From contig CM075853.1 in the NCBI GenBank assembly GCA_037975125.1, positions 33,000,613-33,064,612 of the forward strand: DNA of 64,000 bases, read 5' to 3'. The position numbers and the translations under genes were made by a program. The stretch comes from Latrodectus hesperus (taxonomy: Eukaryota; Arthropoda; Arachnida; Araneae; Theridiidae). Position 1 is the first letter of the stretch; each line of letters opens with the position of its first letter. The notes beneath the pieces are model-generated. The model had not been told where the DNA came from, searched no databases, and saw only the letters and a program-made list of their open reading frames with translations. Below are positions 23,301-36,797 of the stretch, piece after piece.

Positions 23301-26300
23301 AAAAAACTGAGTAGGAATATATTTATGAATTCATGATATGGGGAAAAACACAACTTAAATAAAATTTAATTTCTATAATAAATTTAAAATTCGCCTGAAA
23401 TGGCGACTAAAAATTAATTTTTACATGAAATACTAACAGAACAGGAACGATAAATACAAAAAGTTAAATTCTCTAAATATATGTCAATTATTTTAAAAAT
23501 ATACTAAAGTCAATAATAAATATTACTGTCACACTTAATGCACATTATTGTACTTTAGCATTTGTCTATAGACATGAAATACACAAATAATTGAAATAGA
23601 AAAGTTGATTTACCTAAAATCCAAAAAACAACTTGGCCAGCCCCAGCCACGTAAAATAAGGGAAATGATACAATTGATACCAAAGCATATTGATGTGCAA
23701 GAGTCAGTTTTTGCCCTAAATTGAAATAAATATTTTTAATCATCATTTTTCAATGAAACATAATTTTTCATAGTCATGAACTATATTAATACTTGAAAAT
23801 CGATATTTGTAATTTTCAAATTTTGAAATTTTTTTGCTTTTCTATGTATGATTGCCAAGCTTCTTTTGAGAAATACAGATTTGGGTTTTTGTCTGCTAAT
23901 AGTTAAGGACAAATGAAGGATATCATGAAAGAATTTCTTTTTCATAGTAGCACATAAATTTGTTAACAAAATAATAAGGAAATCATTTGAAGCATATTTC
24001 TCATAAAGATTTATAAGTATCAAAATCTGTTTATATAAGGATCATATTCATAAAATATTTGCATGTTTTATATGGATTGATGATTTGTGGAGATAACTGA
24101 GAAAAAATATTCAAATCAGAAAAATGAAAGAATATTTGAAAATATGTAAAAATTATAAAAAATGCTACATGTAATTAATTTTAATTTCAATAAGATTTTT
24201 ATTGATCCTTTTGTATTCAATCAGGCAAAATTCTTTGAAGTCAGATTTATATATTTACTTTTATATCAAAAATTTGTTTTTGAAAAAGCTATAACTAAAT
24301 AAACAAGTATAGCATTTATTGCTGAAGTATTTAGTCTCTGTTATTTAGATTATTTGCTTAATTAATCTTAGATCATAATTAACAAAAACCATTTTCATTT
24401 TATAACCTAGAATAAATTTTTTAATCATTTTTAAAAATTATATTTTATTTCATTTCATTTTGAACTTTTTTAAATGATTATGTGAATCCTAATTTGTATA
24501 CTTATTGAAGGCAATGAATAACAATCATCAGCACAAAATGTTAAATTCTCTTAATTTCTCCATTTAACATTTCTTTATTTAATATGCATGTCAAAATGAC
24601 CTAGATAGTTTTCTTCTGTAACACCATTCCAAGCATAAATTGACAAATTGCACCAAGAATATTTTCATAAAGCAATGCAAACCATGATCACTCCTTTCCA
24701 AAGCAATATTTGTACTGGTAGCTATTGATTATATTGTAAATTGTAAATAAAAGTCAGATTAAGCAACTAAAATTTCATAGGAATCCTTTAAAAATATCTG
24801 GAATTTTGACACAATTCAGAAAATTTACAATTGTCCAATAAAAATCAATTTAAGTTTCTCAATCATAAAATAATAATAAAAAATAAATATAAAAATTAAA
24901 TGCAAATAAAAGTTGCATGAAAATGAGTTTGCAAAAGAGATTTTTGAAAATTTTAGTTTCTAATAAGAATAAAAATTTGCATCTATGGAATCATGTCAGG
25001 GACTAGCCTTCAGTTGGTTAAAGGGTGATTGTTTGTAAACTAGAAGTTCATAAAAGAAGTATTTACTTTTAAATGATTTCTCTCTAAGTCAAGTAATCAG
25101 TTTCCATGCTAATATCAATATTTTATGAGGGAAATAAGTAAAACAACTAATGTATGCATATGCATAACTTTAAAGGAATACAATTTAAGTTTTTAAATAT
25201 TACTGAAAATCATAAAAACCTTGTTTAAATTATCACAGGTAGATGAAATTGAGATAATTTTTTTATTATAAAATAGTAATTTACTTTTTACACAATTAGA
25301 ACTTTTCAAAGTTAAAAATTAAATAAAAAACAAAAAATAAATAAAAAAATTAAAAAATAATTTCCTAAGTAGAATAAATAAGTTCATAAATATTTTTCAA
25401 TTTATAGTAAACAGATAATTTACATAAAATACAAGTTGCTCCTTCATCATTCAGTGAAATAGAAATGTCACAATATTTTAGTTTAAAAAATCAAGAATAG
25501 TTATGTTCAATATATTTGAATAAAGTTTTAAGAATACATTTTCAGGATTTTTAAATAATCATTTTAATCAATTCAAATTTTGCAAGTAATTTAAACATAG
25601 CAAAATTTTAGAAAAAAAAGTGGTATTTGAAGATATAATTTATATTTAATCTTGTCTATAATCATATCAAAGCTATTTAGCTTAAAATTAAACTTTGAAA
25701 TTATATAAGAAAATTGACTTTCTCAAAATGAGAAATTCCATGAATGCATTCCACAAAAAACTTATTTCACAATAACAAAATTCTAAATATTTTCATTTTT
25801 AACAAACTCCTTTCTCTTCTGGGCTAAGGCCATTTCAATTAACCTACAGTTTTGGTTCTCTAAGCAAGCAATATTCTTTCAGTCTTCTTTATATATAGCT
25901 TTTACATCTTTTTTAAAGCATTGATTGACCCGACCCAATAAGTGTCCCTTCTCTTTCCAGCTTCCATAAGTTTGTTATCCTAACTTTTATTTTATGTATT
26001 TGTGTCTTCGTTTTAACGTAAATAATCCAGCCATTAAATATGGATTTTTATGGTCTAGACAATGTTCAAGTTGTGTTAATTTTTGACAAATTTCCTGATT
26101 AAGTACCAATTTTTATACACCAATAATGCAAACTGAGCCAAACTACCTTGAATAGTTTGTTAACTAGCATATTTTAATATGAGTCTGAACTTAATAAAAC
26201 AATTTTTAAAATATCTTCTTTTTTTTTTTAATCATTGTAATACATTGATTTAATAAATAGGAAATATTCAATACATACATACATATTGAATATTCTCTAT

Positions 26301-28386
26301 TTGGTTAAATATAATCAAATTATACACAAAGAAGAACATACATGTACTTTATTTTTGTGTTCAATCGTTCATGCAAGATAAAAAATATAACTCATATTTA
26401 TAAGATCACTTCAATGAAATGCAAAACATACAAAAAAATTACATAATTACCAAATAAAGTAATTTCTCTAGAATCATTCTTCAATTTAATTATATAACAA
26501 GAACCCAGTAAAGCAGCAATAGCAATCAGTAGTAATGGAGAGGTTAAACTAAAAAAAACATACATGTATAGATATATTGTGTAATAGATTATACTTACAA
26601 AATATTAAAGAAATAACTCATTACAAACAATTAGTTGTTAAATATGTTATACGTTGGAAATACTTTTGATAAATTAACTTTGTCATCTATGTATAAAACA
26701 CTAGGATAGAGAAACATTTACATTACAGGGAATAGCATTTAATCCCTCCCTTCTTTCTACATTCCCAAAGTGTAATTTTTAAAGAACTTAAGAATATTTA
26801 GCTTTTAAAATGTAATGTTTCTGGTTATTGCAAGGAACATGTTTATGCTGACATGAAATGGATTGGAATGTAGATCAAAGGAATTCTGTTTTCAATATTT
26901 AATAACTTTGTAATAGAAGGAAATTTTGCAGCATATCACACATCACTTGGTTTATTTTTTAACTGCTCTATACAGAAAACTTATTTTATTGTATATAATA
27001 TTGTTACCAATTTATAAATAATAATTGTATTTGCCTTAAAATATCTCAGACAGATTGGAAATACTCACATTTTGGGCAAAAATTGCATTATTTAGAGGTG
27101 TTGTAGTTTAAAAGCGGGTTTTCTAATGGTTTGGTGACTTAGCAATGTTTTGGCGAGAAAACTTGGCAACAGTTGGTGAGATTCTTGGCAACTTGGTGAG
27201 AAATAGATACTTCTATAAACATTCATCACCTAAGCTCTAGGACCAATATTTAGCGAGATAGCCAAGAAGCTTCCAGAACCTTGGTGAAACTGGTAGATTT
27301 TTCCACCAAGTCAGGTATAAATACCACAGTCAGCCATAGAAGAGGCAGTTTTCTAAAGGCAGTCAGTGAGTGAAGACGATTAGTTGTGACTGCTAGTTGT
27401 TCTCTGTCTGAGGTATTTGAGACCTGTGATTAGAAGCTGTTTCTTATTATATCTGACGAATTGTAGCTATATAATTGTGATTGTTACAGCAGGAATTTCT
27501 TCTATCTAGTGAAATTTTTACGAATAAAATTCTTGTGTTCATTAAGTGGTTGCTTTATTCAACTCTCAATCGACACGAACCCTGAAGCGTGGTAGAATAT
27601 TGTTCTCAATAAAACCAAATAAAATATATTTAAAAAATAATGTAGAGGAACAAGAATCAAAATTCAAATGAAAACTTTTTTCTGAAAGTGATAGAAAGCT
27701 AACAAAATAAAATAAAAACATTGAAAAAATTAAATTTTATTATAAGAGGAAAATTTTCAGGTTTTAGTAGAGCATATAATATTATATTTAAGTAATTCAT
27801 TATTTAATTAATATCACCAATTTTTATATTACAGTTAAAAAATTATTAGATAAATAAATTATTTTTGCACTGAATGATTGTTAGGTTAAAAATTTATCCC
27901 CCAGTAGTTTTTGGGAGAGTAAGCATATATTTAGTGTATTTTGAAATTTTAAAATCTATAAAAGTAAAGAATTTTAAAAATCACAATTTACATAAAAAAT
28001 ATTATTATATATAGCAGAGATGACTAAGTATTTAATCAAAATTAAATAACTAATTAATTTCCACTTAAGCTTTCATCACATTAAAAATTGAATTGATATA
28101 TGCTTAAAAAATACAATCTTATTTTAAATTAAAGGTGAAAATTTCTGAGTTTACTTCAGAAAATTACTTACATGCAATACACTATGAGACCTATAAATAC
28201 AATAATATAATTGCTTTGGAAGTATTCAACATTTCGTACAACTCTACTGGTGCACTTGGGAAATGATGTAGGCAAGTGAAACATTTTGAAATCCAAAAAC
28301 TGACTCCATGGTCGAATTTTTTCTTTTCTGGACAGCAACCATTCTTTAGCAGCAGGGCTATTCAGGTTGATAGGAACAACACTCAT
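20231..28386 (-). CDS. RABAC1: Prenylated Rab acceptor 1 (PRA1/RABAC1), alternative last exons
   Basis: PRA1 is a small four-helix ER/Golgi membrane protein that binds prenylated Rabs and helps release them from GDI. Coding exons: 28386-28172, 26548-26451, 23715-23614, then 4a 20534-20434 or 4b 20325-20231. Splice phases agree (2, 1, 1). Isoform a is 171 aa and b is 169 aa; human is 185. Conserved blocks: EWL..R...IRPW (15-27), RNVEYFQSNY (51-60), GLIVYC, TSPLLL, LAHQYAL (109-115), VAGAGQVVFW and ILGASFF. Hydrophobic segments: about 60-71 with 72-95, and 116-152. The start is uncertain. The frame is open upstream to an acceptor-like CTTTTCAAG (exon would begin at 28406), so a first exon may lie further up. 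A solo-LTR-like repeat sits in intron 1. Confidence 0.93.
20434..20534 (-). CDS. RABAC1: PRA1 last exon 4a (canonical C-terminus)
   Basis: The acceptor is TTTTTCAG|GAGCTTC and it enters in the phase left by exon 3. It codes GASFFIIMLHATLY, then a tail with DEETFDLHMAPV and TAA. The acidic tail ending M-x-P-V resembles the human end (EELQMEPV), so this is likely the ancestral exon. No AATAAA lies between it and exon 4b, so its transcripts probably run through 4b as 3'UTR. Confidence 0.92.
20535..23613 (-). other. PRA1 intron 3
   Basis: AT-rich, 3.1 kb. It contains a perfect 14-bp-arm palindrome at about 20843-20872 (GCACACATATTCAT, two-base spacer, complement). The 92-codon minus frame at 22936-23214 has no recognisable domain and its coding status is doubtful. 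Confidence 0.65.
23614..23715 (-). CDS. RABAC1: PRA1 exon 3
   Basis: The acceptor is TTTAG|GGCAAAAAC. It codes QKLTLAHQYALVSIVSF, then PLFYVAGAGQVVFWIL, closely matching the conserved human AHQYAL...AGAG..VFWVLG block. The donor is TTAG|GTAAAT, in phase 1. Confidence 0.93.
23716..26450 (-). other. PRA1 intron 2
   Basis: AT-rich, 2.7 kb. The stretch at about 25800-26170 is less AT-biased (CTGGGCTAAGGCC, GACCCGACCCAATAAG) and is probably a decayed repeat, family unknown. Nothing else recognised. Confidence 0.6.
26451..26548 (-). CDS. RABAC1: PRA1 exon 2
   Basis: The acceptor is TTTTTTTTAG|TTTAACC. It codes LTSPLLLIAIAALLGSCYII and KLKNDSREITLF, matching the human TSPMLLVALAVFFGACYILY region. 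The donor is TTTG|GTAATT, in phase 1. Confidence 0.92.
26549..28171 (-). other. PRA1 intron 1, with LTR-like insertion
   Basis: 1.6 kb. The middle, 27099-27600, holds the LTR-like unit described separately. The rest is AT-rich with nothing recognised. Confidence 0.65.
27099..27600 (+). mobile_element. Solo LTR-like sequence
   Basis: About 500 bp with GC content well above its surroundings. It starts TGTTGTAG and has a TATA box (GGTATAAATACC, 27314-27325). About 200 bp later come a polyadenylation signal (AATAAA, 27523-27528) and a GT-rich stretch (TTGTGTTCATTAAGTGGTTG). This TATA-to-AATAAA spacing is the promoter/terminator layout of an LTR. The right end (CCTGAAGCGTGGTA) lacks a clear CA end and no target duplication is visible, so boundaries are approximate and the LTR call is tentative. 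Confidence 0.5.
28172..28386 (-). CDS. RABAC1: PRA1 exon 1 (or 2)
   Basis: It codes residues 1-71 from ATG 28386; the donor is TGCAT|GTAAGT, in phase 2. It holds the cytosolic N-terminus with AAKEWLLSRKEKIRPWSQF and the start of the first membrane hairpin. The reading frame continues upstream (D K V Q I E before M) to a possible acceptor, so the true N-terminus may be longer. Confidence 0.9.
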
Positions 28387-31300
28387 TTCAATTTGGACTT
28401 TATCAACTTGAAAAGAAAATTCATGTTTAATAAGTAATAAAATGAGATTAAATTTACATCATCACATAAAAATTTAGAATATTAAATGCTTATTATGCAG
28501 ATTTAAGTTGCTTTTCTAATTGATATGAATATTAATTCTTCCAGAACTTTGTAGTAATAAACATAAATAATTATATGATATAATAAGAAATTGCTTATTT
28601 TTTATGCTAACACTTTAGGGAATTTATTTGAAATCATATAGTAAGACTAGAACAAAACAGGTCAATTTTTTTTGATAAACTAAAATGGTATCAAATAGAA
28701 TGACTCTCACACTCTCTATGGTGATTATTACATCCTACACATATATTATTTTATGAGCAATGTAAAACATAGGAATTATTCAATTTTGCTGGCACAAAAA
28801 AAGTAACAAAATAATTTCACCTCTCTCGAATAAAATATATATATAATATTTTATCATAAATTTTTTTTAATTTTTAAAAAAGCACAGTGAATAATTTTAT
28901 TTTTACAACAGCTATATTTTACTTTCATACAAATTTGTTACTTTTAACAGTTATTAATTTTTCTGATCTTAGTTCCATGTTTTGTAATAAAAATTGCTGG
29001 TTTGGCAAGATTTTTGCCATCTAAATAGAATATCACCAAAATTATTCTCCTATATAACAGTGAAACAAATATTAAATGTTTTCCCCAAATAATAGTAATT
29101 ATTCACATTTAGGTAAAAAAAAGTACAATTTAGTACATATCATTTTCATTAAAATTTAGCTATGGATATTTCTTTAAAAATGATTTAGAAAGATGGAAAA
29201 TATTATCAGAAATATTTTTCTCTAGAAAGAAAAAATTATATTATGTATCAAAAAATTATGTTCATATAAATTTGGAAAAATAATCTACTAGAAAAACATC
29301 CAACTTTTCTAAATTTCAAAATTTTTATTAATTTGGTGATAAGCAATGAGCAACTATTCTTAAAGATTTTTTTTGTTCTTACTTTTATAAACACTTATTT
29401 GAAAACAGAATAATAGCAAAATGTTATACACAACAAAATATTAGTTTGAAATTTACTGTAATTTCAATACAATATTTATCTTAATAAATGGGCTCCACTT
29501 TAAAAAATTACCATGACTGAAAATGCTAAATTAAAATAAATTATTGATAATTTTATGCAGTTTTACAGTGTGATTAATTTGTATAGTAAATAAGTTTTTT
29601 AATATTGTAATTTTTCCTCATACCTTACTGTTCTCAAATAATTTATATGTGGGATTAGGGATAGTGATATTAAAATAATACTTTAAAATACAATTGAATT
29701 ACAATTTCATTGTTTAGGCATAGAGAAATTCTGATGTCTTTTCAGAAAAGATTGGTAATTTTTGAATTACTAAGATATTTATACTTTAAAAGGTTTACCA
29801 TCTCAAATACTACTTATTGTTAATATATGTTAACATTCATAATTTTCTACATTTAATACTGTCCAGTAATTAGTAATACCATTATTATTATCCATGATAT
29901 TAAAAGAGTTAATTAAAAGTTCAGAAAATACAATCACAACAACTAAAACAGTTAAAATGTACATTTTGGAACACTATCTCGAGTTATTTTAAAGATACAA
30001 GATTTACTAATTTAAATTAATTCTGACTATTTTTTATCCATTGTATATACACTTTAACATTATCCATTACATAACTTCTGACTTCTTCAAGCAGACAGGC
30101 TAATTTTTTTCCAAAACCCCCCCAGGAGGTAAGAATTGAACTAAATTCACAAAATCTTAGTTTGTAGTTTTGTTTTTGCATTTCAGGTGTAATGTAAAAA
30201 ATCAAGTATTTCATCATCATATTTGGTTAGACTTCCCAAGGAGGACCAGAGCTTTCATCAGAATTCTGTTACCCAGTATTTTACTTCTTACACTTGTGTG
30301 CCACTTTTTTTTTCTTAATATTCACAAAATCAGTCTCCACTGTATCCCTCCATCTCACATTGGGTCAACGTTTTCCCCAGCAGGTTAGAGAATTTACAAA
30401 AGAAGTTTTCTTCATGTGGGACCTTCATCTATTCTAAATATATAGGCAACTCAGTACAATAAATTAATTTTTATGAAATTTACAATATAAGATTTATTAT
30501 AAAGTGTTAAATTTTTCTTAAAGTACATAATTATTTCTTGATTAGATATGTTTATCAATTTATGATAATCAATGACAATTTATTATAATGAATAATAATT
30601 TTATCCATAACTAATCATTTTTTTAAAGTTTCAGTATTTAATAAATAGCTTTTACAAGCAAAACTTTATAAATTTTCCACCATCATGCTTTACATAATTT
30701 TTAAGAGATATTCTAGAAATCTGAAATTTCATTAATTCATTAAAATGAGACATATTTATGTAATAATTTTAAAGAAAATTATTCTTTATGCTTGTTGATG
30801 AAATATTAAAATACCATTTTACTTTAACTGATTTAAGATAATCCCTTTGAATACAGACACTGATTTTTTTCACTTATATTATTTAATTAAATTTTAGTTG
30901 ATGATACATCTTTTTCAAGTATCTATCCTCAACATCATTTATTTCAAACATATTGACTAAAGCAGATTTATAGGTTTTAGTAAATTTCAAAAGTGATAAT
31001 TCAAAGTTTTTGATCTAAAGTCAGTGATGAAATAAATAAAATTTTCCATTTTCAATACTACATATACTATTATACTTGTTTTTACAGTGTTACAAAATCT
31101 GTATATACATATCACTAATATTAAGATTGCATTATGAATGTGATAAACCTTGTATTTGTAAATAAATAAAACCCCAATAAAACTGGCCTCAATTTCTTTA
31201 ATTGAACTATTTTTAACATTATTGATTCATTAGAAATCTTAAATTCTTCTAAGCATTTCTCTCAAAACCTAATTTTTAAATTCAAATCTCAACTTCGAAA

Positions 31301-32627
31301 ATTCTAAAAAACCAGAAATTTGTTCCCAATATGAAAATAATGGCACTTTCTTAAATATCTGAATAAAAAATGAATCATTAAAATTAAACAGAAATAAATA
31401 AGATTAACCATTAAAGAATAGGTATACAACATTGATACTACAGTTTTGTTGGTCGTACTATATATATTTTTAGCACATAGGCTAGTTGAAATGTGACCAA
31501 TAGTTTAAGAAAGATTCATATTGAAAGAATTTCAAATATTTTCAACAAAGTTCGGATTCAAAGCTACAAGCTGTTGAGTACAAAGCTAGAACGTTAACCA
31601 TTCAGCTATCAGCTCAGCATAACATCGTTTTTCAATAAAATAGATAAGGTATTCAATAAAGTAAGATAAGAAATTATAGCATATATTTTCATTCTAAAAT
31701 TGAAGTTTCCATCTAAAAACTAAAAATAATTAAAACAAGGAGTAGCAATTTAAAATAAGACTATAGATGTTTTAAATAAACAACGTCAAGAGAAGATTAT
31801 ATGTAAAACAAACATATCAAGTAAATAAGATTACAGCTATAAGTACCTGATACGATATTTTATTACTATTTAAATATACAAGCTGCGAAGAACTGAACTC
31901 GGCATGAATTCCGAATAGAGGAACAGAGTGAAATTAAATTGATTGTAATATATTTAAAAATACCATAAAACTTTATTGCAAACTAAGAAAGAAAAAATGA
32001 TTATAATCTTTCATTTTCTTAAGTCCACATAAATTTGCTCAGATGACGGATTTCAGATATACCGTAGTTAAAGTAAATATAAATAAAATAGTGACAAGCT
32101 ACAGTTGTGATTGTAGCCAATATGCATTATTCTTAATTATATTTCCATTAATTTTTTTGTTCTCAAAAGATAAATAATACTTTATTTTATTTTCATAAAC
32201 TTGTCTTTCAAATTATTTTCCCCCATCATGTTAATATACTTTGATAAAATACACAAGCTTTGTAGAAAATTCGATCGGGAAATTTGTTTGTAGCGTCATC
32301 TACTGGAAATTTTATTTCTAATAATACTTATTGATATATTCGCTTTTAGCTGTAATACGTGGTCAATGTTTATAATCTTTCTCTGCTACGTTTTTATTTC
32401 ATTCATTCATTCATGCCTCACCGATCACATTCGGAAGTAAAAAAATTTTCCTCTTGTCATTATTTGGAATGTGCTCCTCTTGAAGACATCATTGTGTATG
32501 GTAGTGACAGTGTGTGCAAATCTCTCTGAGGAAATGTGGACATGACAACAAATTTATTACTAAATCAGACAGAATCAGATTTTCTTCTATACCAGCCTTG
32601 TTTTATTCGTGTACCTAAATAACGAAG
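28387..32627. other. Region between PRA1 and DNAJC1 start codons
   Basis: A 4.2-kb divergent spacer. It must contain the PRA1 upstream exon, if one exists, and both promoters. A tRNA-like SINE head lies at about 31555-31620 (minus). A patch at 30100-30420 with mixed composition looks like decayed repeat. The last 350 bp (32270-32627) are GC-richer and are the likely DNAJC1 5'UTR and promoter; on the minus strand they contain a donor-like GATCG|GTGAGG near 32425 that could end a PRA1 leader exon. Confidence 0.5.
31550..31625 (-). repeat. tRNA-derived SINE head fragment
   Basis: Read on the minus strand, a tRNA-like start is visible: GATAGCTGAATGGTTAACG resembles box A, followed about 35 bp on by GTAGCTTTGAATCC, resembling box B. 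No clear SINE body follows. Confidence 0.5.
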
Positions 32628-32762
32628 ATGATCATCTGCGGTGCTTTGATATTTTTAAGTATACTCCATGCAAGTAATTGCTGGACAACAGAAGATATGG
32701 AACTTTTTGATTTGGTTGAAAATACACCTCAAAACTTTTACGAATTGATGGGTGTTGATGAG
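32628..32762 (+). CDS. DNAJC1: DNAJC1 exon 1
   Basis: It codes residues 1-45: a hydrophobic signal peptide ([18 protein letters not shown]), then W and the conserved DMELFDLVE, and the first J-domain strand NFYELMGV. The upstream codon series TAA ATA ACG AAG precedes the ATG. The donor is GAG|GTAATT, in phase 0. Confidence 0.93.
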
Positions 32763-35700
32763 GTAATTTTAGCAGTTTAAATTTAGTATTTATACATATA
32801 TTTTTAAGGAAATTATTTTTCCATTATATGATCATTAACCTAAGTAAGTATTGATCATGAACATATGCTGAAAAGTTTATGAAATATAATGATTATCAAC
32901 TATACTTCAAAAGTGTCATTTTAAGATTAATTAAATTTATTCTAACATATTGAATTTGAAAATTGAGTACAGTCATTTTATTTTTCATTTCTAAAATATT
33001 TCATCTTTAAAATGAAGTTATTGATGTAAAAGAAAATTTTATCATGTACTATTGAAATATTTATTATGTATATATTTATTATTAGAAACAAAAGCTTATA
33101 TAAATGGAATTATTATTATTATTGATAAAAAACTTAGATGTGGTGGAAATAATCATATATTTAATCTAATGCTATAGTAAATATTATCGAACATAGTTTA
33201 AGATATCCGTGGGGTGAACAGTGTAAAAATGATAATAAATAATAGAAAATTTTACTGTATGCATTTATCTGAGTGTTACACTATAAATATTTAATTTCTG
33301 TAAATCAAAAATACATCTTTTGATAGTAATTGCAAATTGTTTTCCTTATTGCTTATGCAAAGCAAAAGTCATTTTTATGTTTAGTTTAACTAAAATATTG
33401 GTTTTTGTGTTTATTGTAATTATTTCTATATGATAAATATTAATCCATAAGTTCTTAAAAAATTAAACATTCAATAGTTAAATTGTTGAAAATATGAGTT
33501 TATTTAACTATGTGAGGTTTATATTTCATGGTTAAATTTTTCTTTTAATGTTTCTTTAATGTTAGAGATTTATTTTTATTGCTATTTATGCATATTATTA
33601 GAATAATAAAAGATTAATCTAAAAATTATGTTAATCAAATTTAAAATCAATTTTAGATCTAATGCAGAAGTAACAGAAAATTGTCTGTGAAATACTAATA
33701 GTTAAGAAATAAATTTTGTTATTTTCTTGTTGATCAAAATATTTAACTAATATTTTTGTCTGTAAATTGTTAGCAGTCCATGTTTAAAATTAGCTTATGA
33801 TAGCTGAATCCACAAACATAAGCTATTATAAGCTCTAACTTACAATTTCAATATTCTTTGTTGAAGACTTATGAATTCATTGATGTTCTCAAATTTTGAT
33901 GCATCTAATTATTTGATTTCACTGTGAAAATGAAATTGTTTCACAGTTTAAGATCAAAATAATTTGTAATTATGTTAGAGAATAGTTTTAAATAAAACTT
34001 GTGTCAGATATATTTAAAATATATGAGGATGATTCTTATTAATTTTTTTAAATTTTATTTAAATTAGTGGCTATAAAGTCCTATTTTTTCTAGTTATTGT
34101 GAGAATAGTGAAATTTAGTTTCAAAAGTTTTTTTAGAATGAAATTTGCTTAATTTTTTCTTTTTATAAAAACAATCTAAAATATTTTATAAGGAATGATT
34201 AAATTTAGGATATATATTTTCTTTTGCTATGTTCCCCCTTAAACAAAAGGTTTTCTTTCCATTCATTTTTCATTCCATTTAATTATATAAAAATTATTAC
34301 TGTCTGAAAGAAAAGCCTAGAAAACTTAAATTTATTTTCTCAAATAAATGAAAATATTTTGGTATGATGAAAACTAACATTTTTACATTATTTTAAGTAA
34401 TTAGAAGTTAGTTTTTTTATTAATTACAAAGAAACAAAAGATTTATTTTCCAGTTATATGGTAGATTTATGATTGACTTTATATATAGTCAATCATAAAA
34501 ATAAGGACTTTAAATAAACTTGCACTTATTTTTTTTTTAAAAATATTATTCTTACAAATCAAAAAAAATTTTTTAATCAATGCTAAACACTTAGTAAGCA
34601 TATATTTTATTATAAAATTTAAAATTAACAGGCTGAATACAAATTTTTCATTCAAAGACAAAACAAATGTTCAAACTCAGCTTCATAATATTTATTGCAA
34701 CATTATTTTTTTTTAATTATGTCCTTATATAAGCTCTTTCTTGAGCATCATAAGTCTTGCAGTCCAATAGAGAAATGAAGCAACTATTGCAACATTATAG
34801 ATTATTCTCTTCTGAAAGCAAAAGGTAAACTGAGAATTATGAATGTAATATAGTTTCTTTTATTTAATCATCAGATCAAATTTTAATTTTAACAATGTGT
34901 GATAACATAAATGCCAAATATGGTTTTTAATAAATTATAAAAAAATAGTATTTTTATAAAAATTAAGTTTTTTTATGGCATTTTAGAATACACATTCTGT
35001 GCTTATATATTAAGCTCAGAAAATTTATTATTTCTGGTTATTCAAGCTACATATTTTAAAAATAGTTGAGATAGAATGTCTAAATTTTAAATAAAATTAA
35101 AGAGGAAAATAATATTTTCATCTTAAAGTTGAGGAAAATCATTAAATAAATGAAATTGCAATTGAGATAAAATATATGTATGAAATTTCTAAAAATAATC
35201 TTTAATTTGCATGAATGAGCAGGATGTTCTTACTTTTTCCTTTTAAAGTTTAATTTCATTCTAAATAAGGGATAATTTAATTAGAAATACAATTTATCTA
35301 TATACAGTTAGGTAATTTTTTCTTAAGCGCTATTAATTGCACTTGCATTTGTGCTTACTACTGAAATTAAAATGTGATGAACAGAATATTAAAAATTAGA
35401 AGCTTATATTATCTGTAATAGAAAAGGAATGCAAAAATAGTTTTAACTTAAATGCTAATTTATTTTTTATTTTATTAATTTTTCAGAAGTTATTTTAGTT
35501 TTAAAATAAAGTTTTTTTTAAATAATTTTAGTTTATCTGTTAAAATTTATAAATTTACTTATTATAAAATTATAAATAACTTAAAATTTTAATTTAACTT
35601 AGGTCTAATCTTCTATGATTAATAAAAGGGTACAAATGAAATTCTTTTTTTGAAAAATTATATTTTGTTGACCCATTTGAAGAAAGCCTTATTGAGTCTT

Positions 35701-36731
35701 CTGAAATTGCAGGGGAAAAAATGTGGATGAAAATAAATCTATGTCACATCTGTAATGAATTATGTTTACTATGTAGCTCATTAAAATAAGTAAAAAAAAT
35801 GTGCTTTCAGAAATTGGTTTTATTTACATTTTTTATTTTTTTTAAAACTTTCTTTTCTGAATATTTTTTATATTTTACTTATTTATATTTTATTTAATAT
35901 TATTTTTTAAAATGTTATTGAAGTAAAAAATGTATTAAATCAAATTTGAATAATTAAAAAAATGATTTGTAATGTAATAACCATTTGTTTAATGTAAATC
36001 TAAAATTCTTTTGTTTAATATTGGAAACAGCTATTTTACTATTAATTAGATTTTCAATATTTTTTATCAAGTAGATATTTTATTAGAAGCAATTCAAGAA
36101 CTTTTGTAGAGTTAAAGTATAATAATAAAACTTTTACATCAATTTAAATTAAAAGGGTTTGTTTCCATAATTTATATTTATTATTCTGATTGAAATAATT
36201 ACTTATATAATTTATTATTCTTTAGAAAAGAAAACAGTTTTCTTAGTTAGAGGGTTGATTCAGTATTTGCTCATTTAGAATTTTCAAGTATTCTATATTA
36301 CTTTGACCTATCTACAATTGGCTTGAGATATCTAAACGATTTCTTAATTTTAGGACATAAGTTACTAGAATTTTTTGTTGATATACTTTATTTTAACAAA
36401 ATAATAGTTGTTTTAGAATGTTTCAGAGTGTATTACATTTGCGAAGACCTAAAATTTTAAAGATAGTTCTATCCACAAGAGGAATAATTTTGCTGTTCCC
36501 ATTCTTTTTTTATTTTAATGATAACATATATATCTGGAGAAAACCAAATGTTAATATTAACTTATTTGAAATTTATAGTATTTAAGAAAAATTTTACAAT
36601 ATATATTTTTTATTTGTGCTCAATATTTTTTCCTATCAATTCTACAACCTATTTTATGTAGCCCATCTAAAGTATTTAATATTACATCAGGAAACAAATA
36701 TTTTTCATTTATTATATATGACTCCAATATG

Positions 36732-36797
<66 letters not shown>

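Noticed and set aside
3774..28386. Functional cluster of a Rab GTPase with its Rab acceptor
   Set aside because: The two genes are convergent, 4.6 kb apart and each fully split by introns. Neighbourhood is not evidence of co-regulation in such genomes, and PRA1 binds many Rabs.
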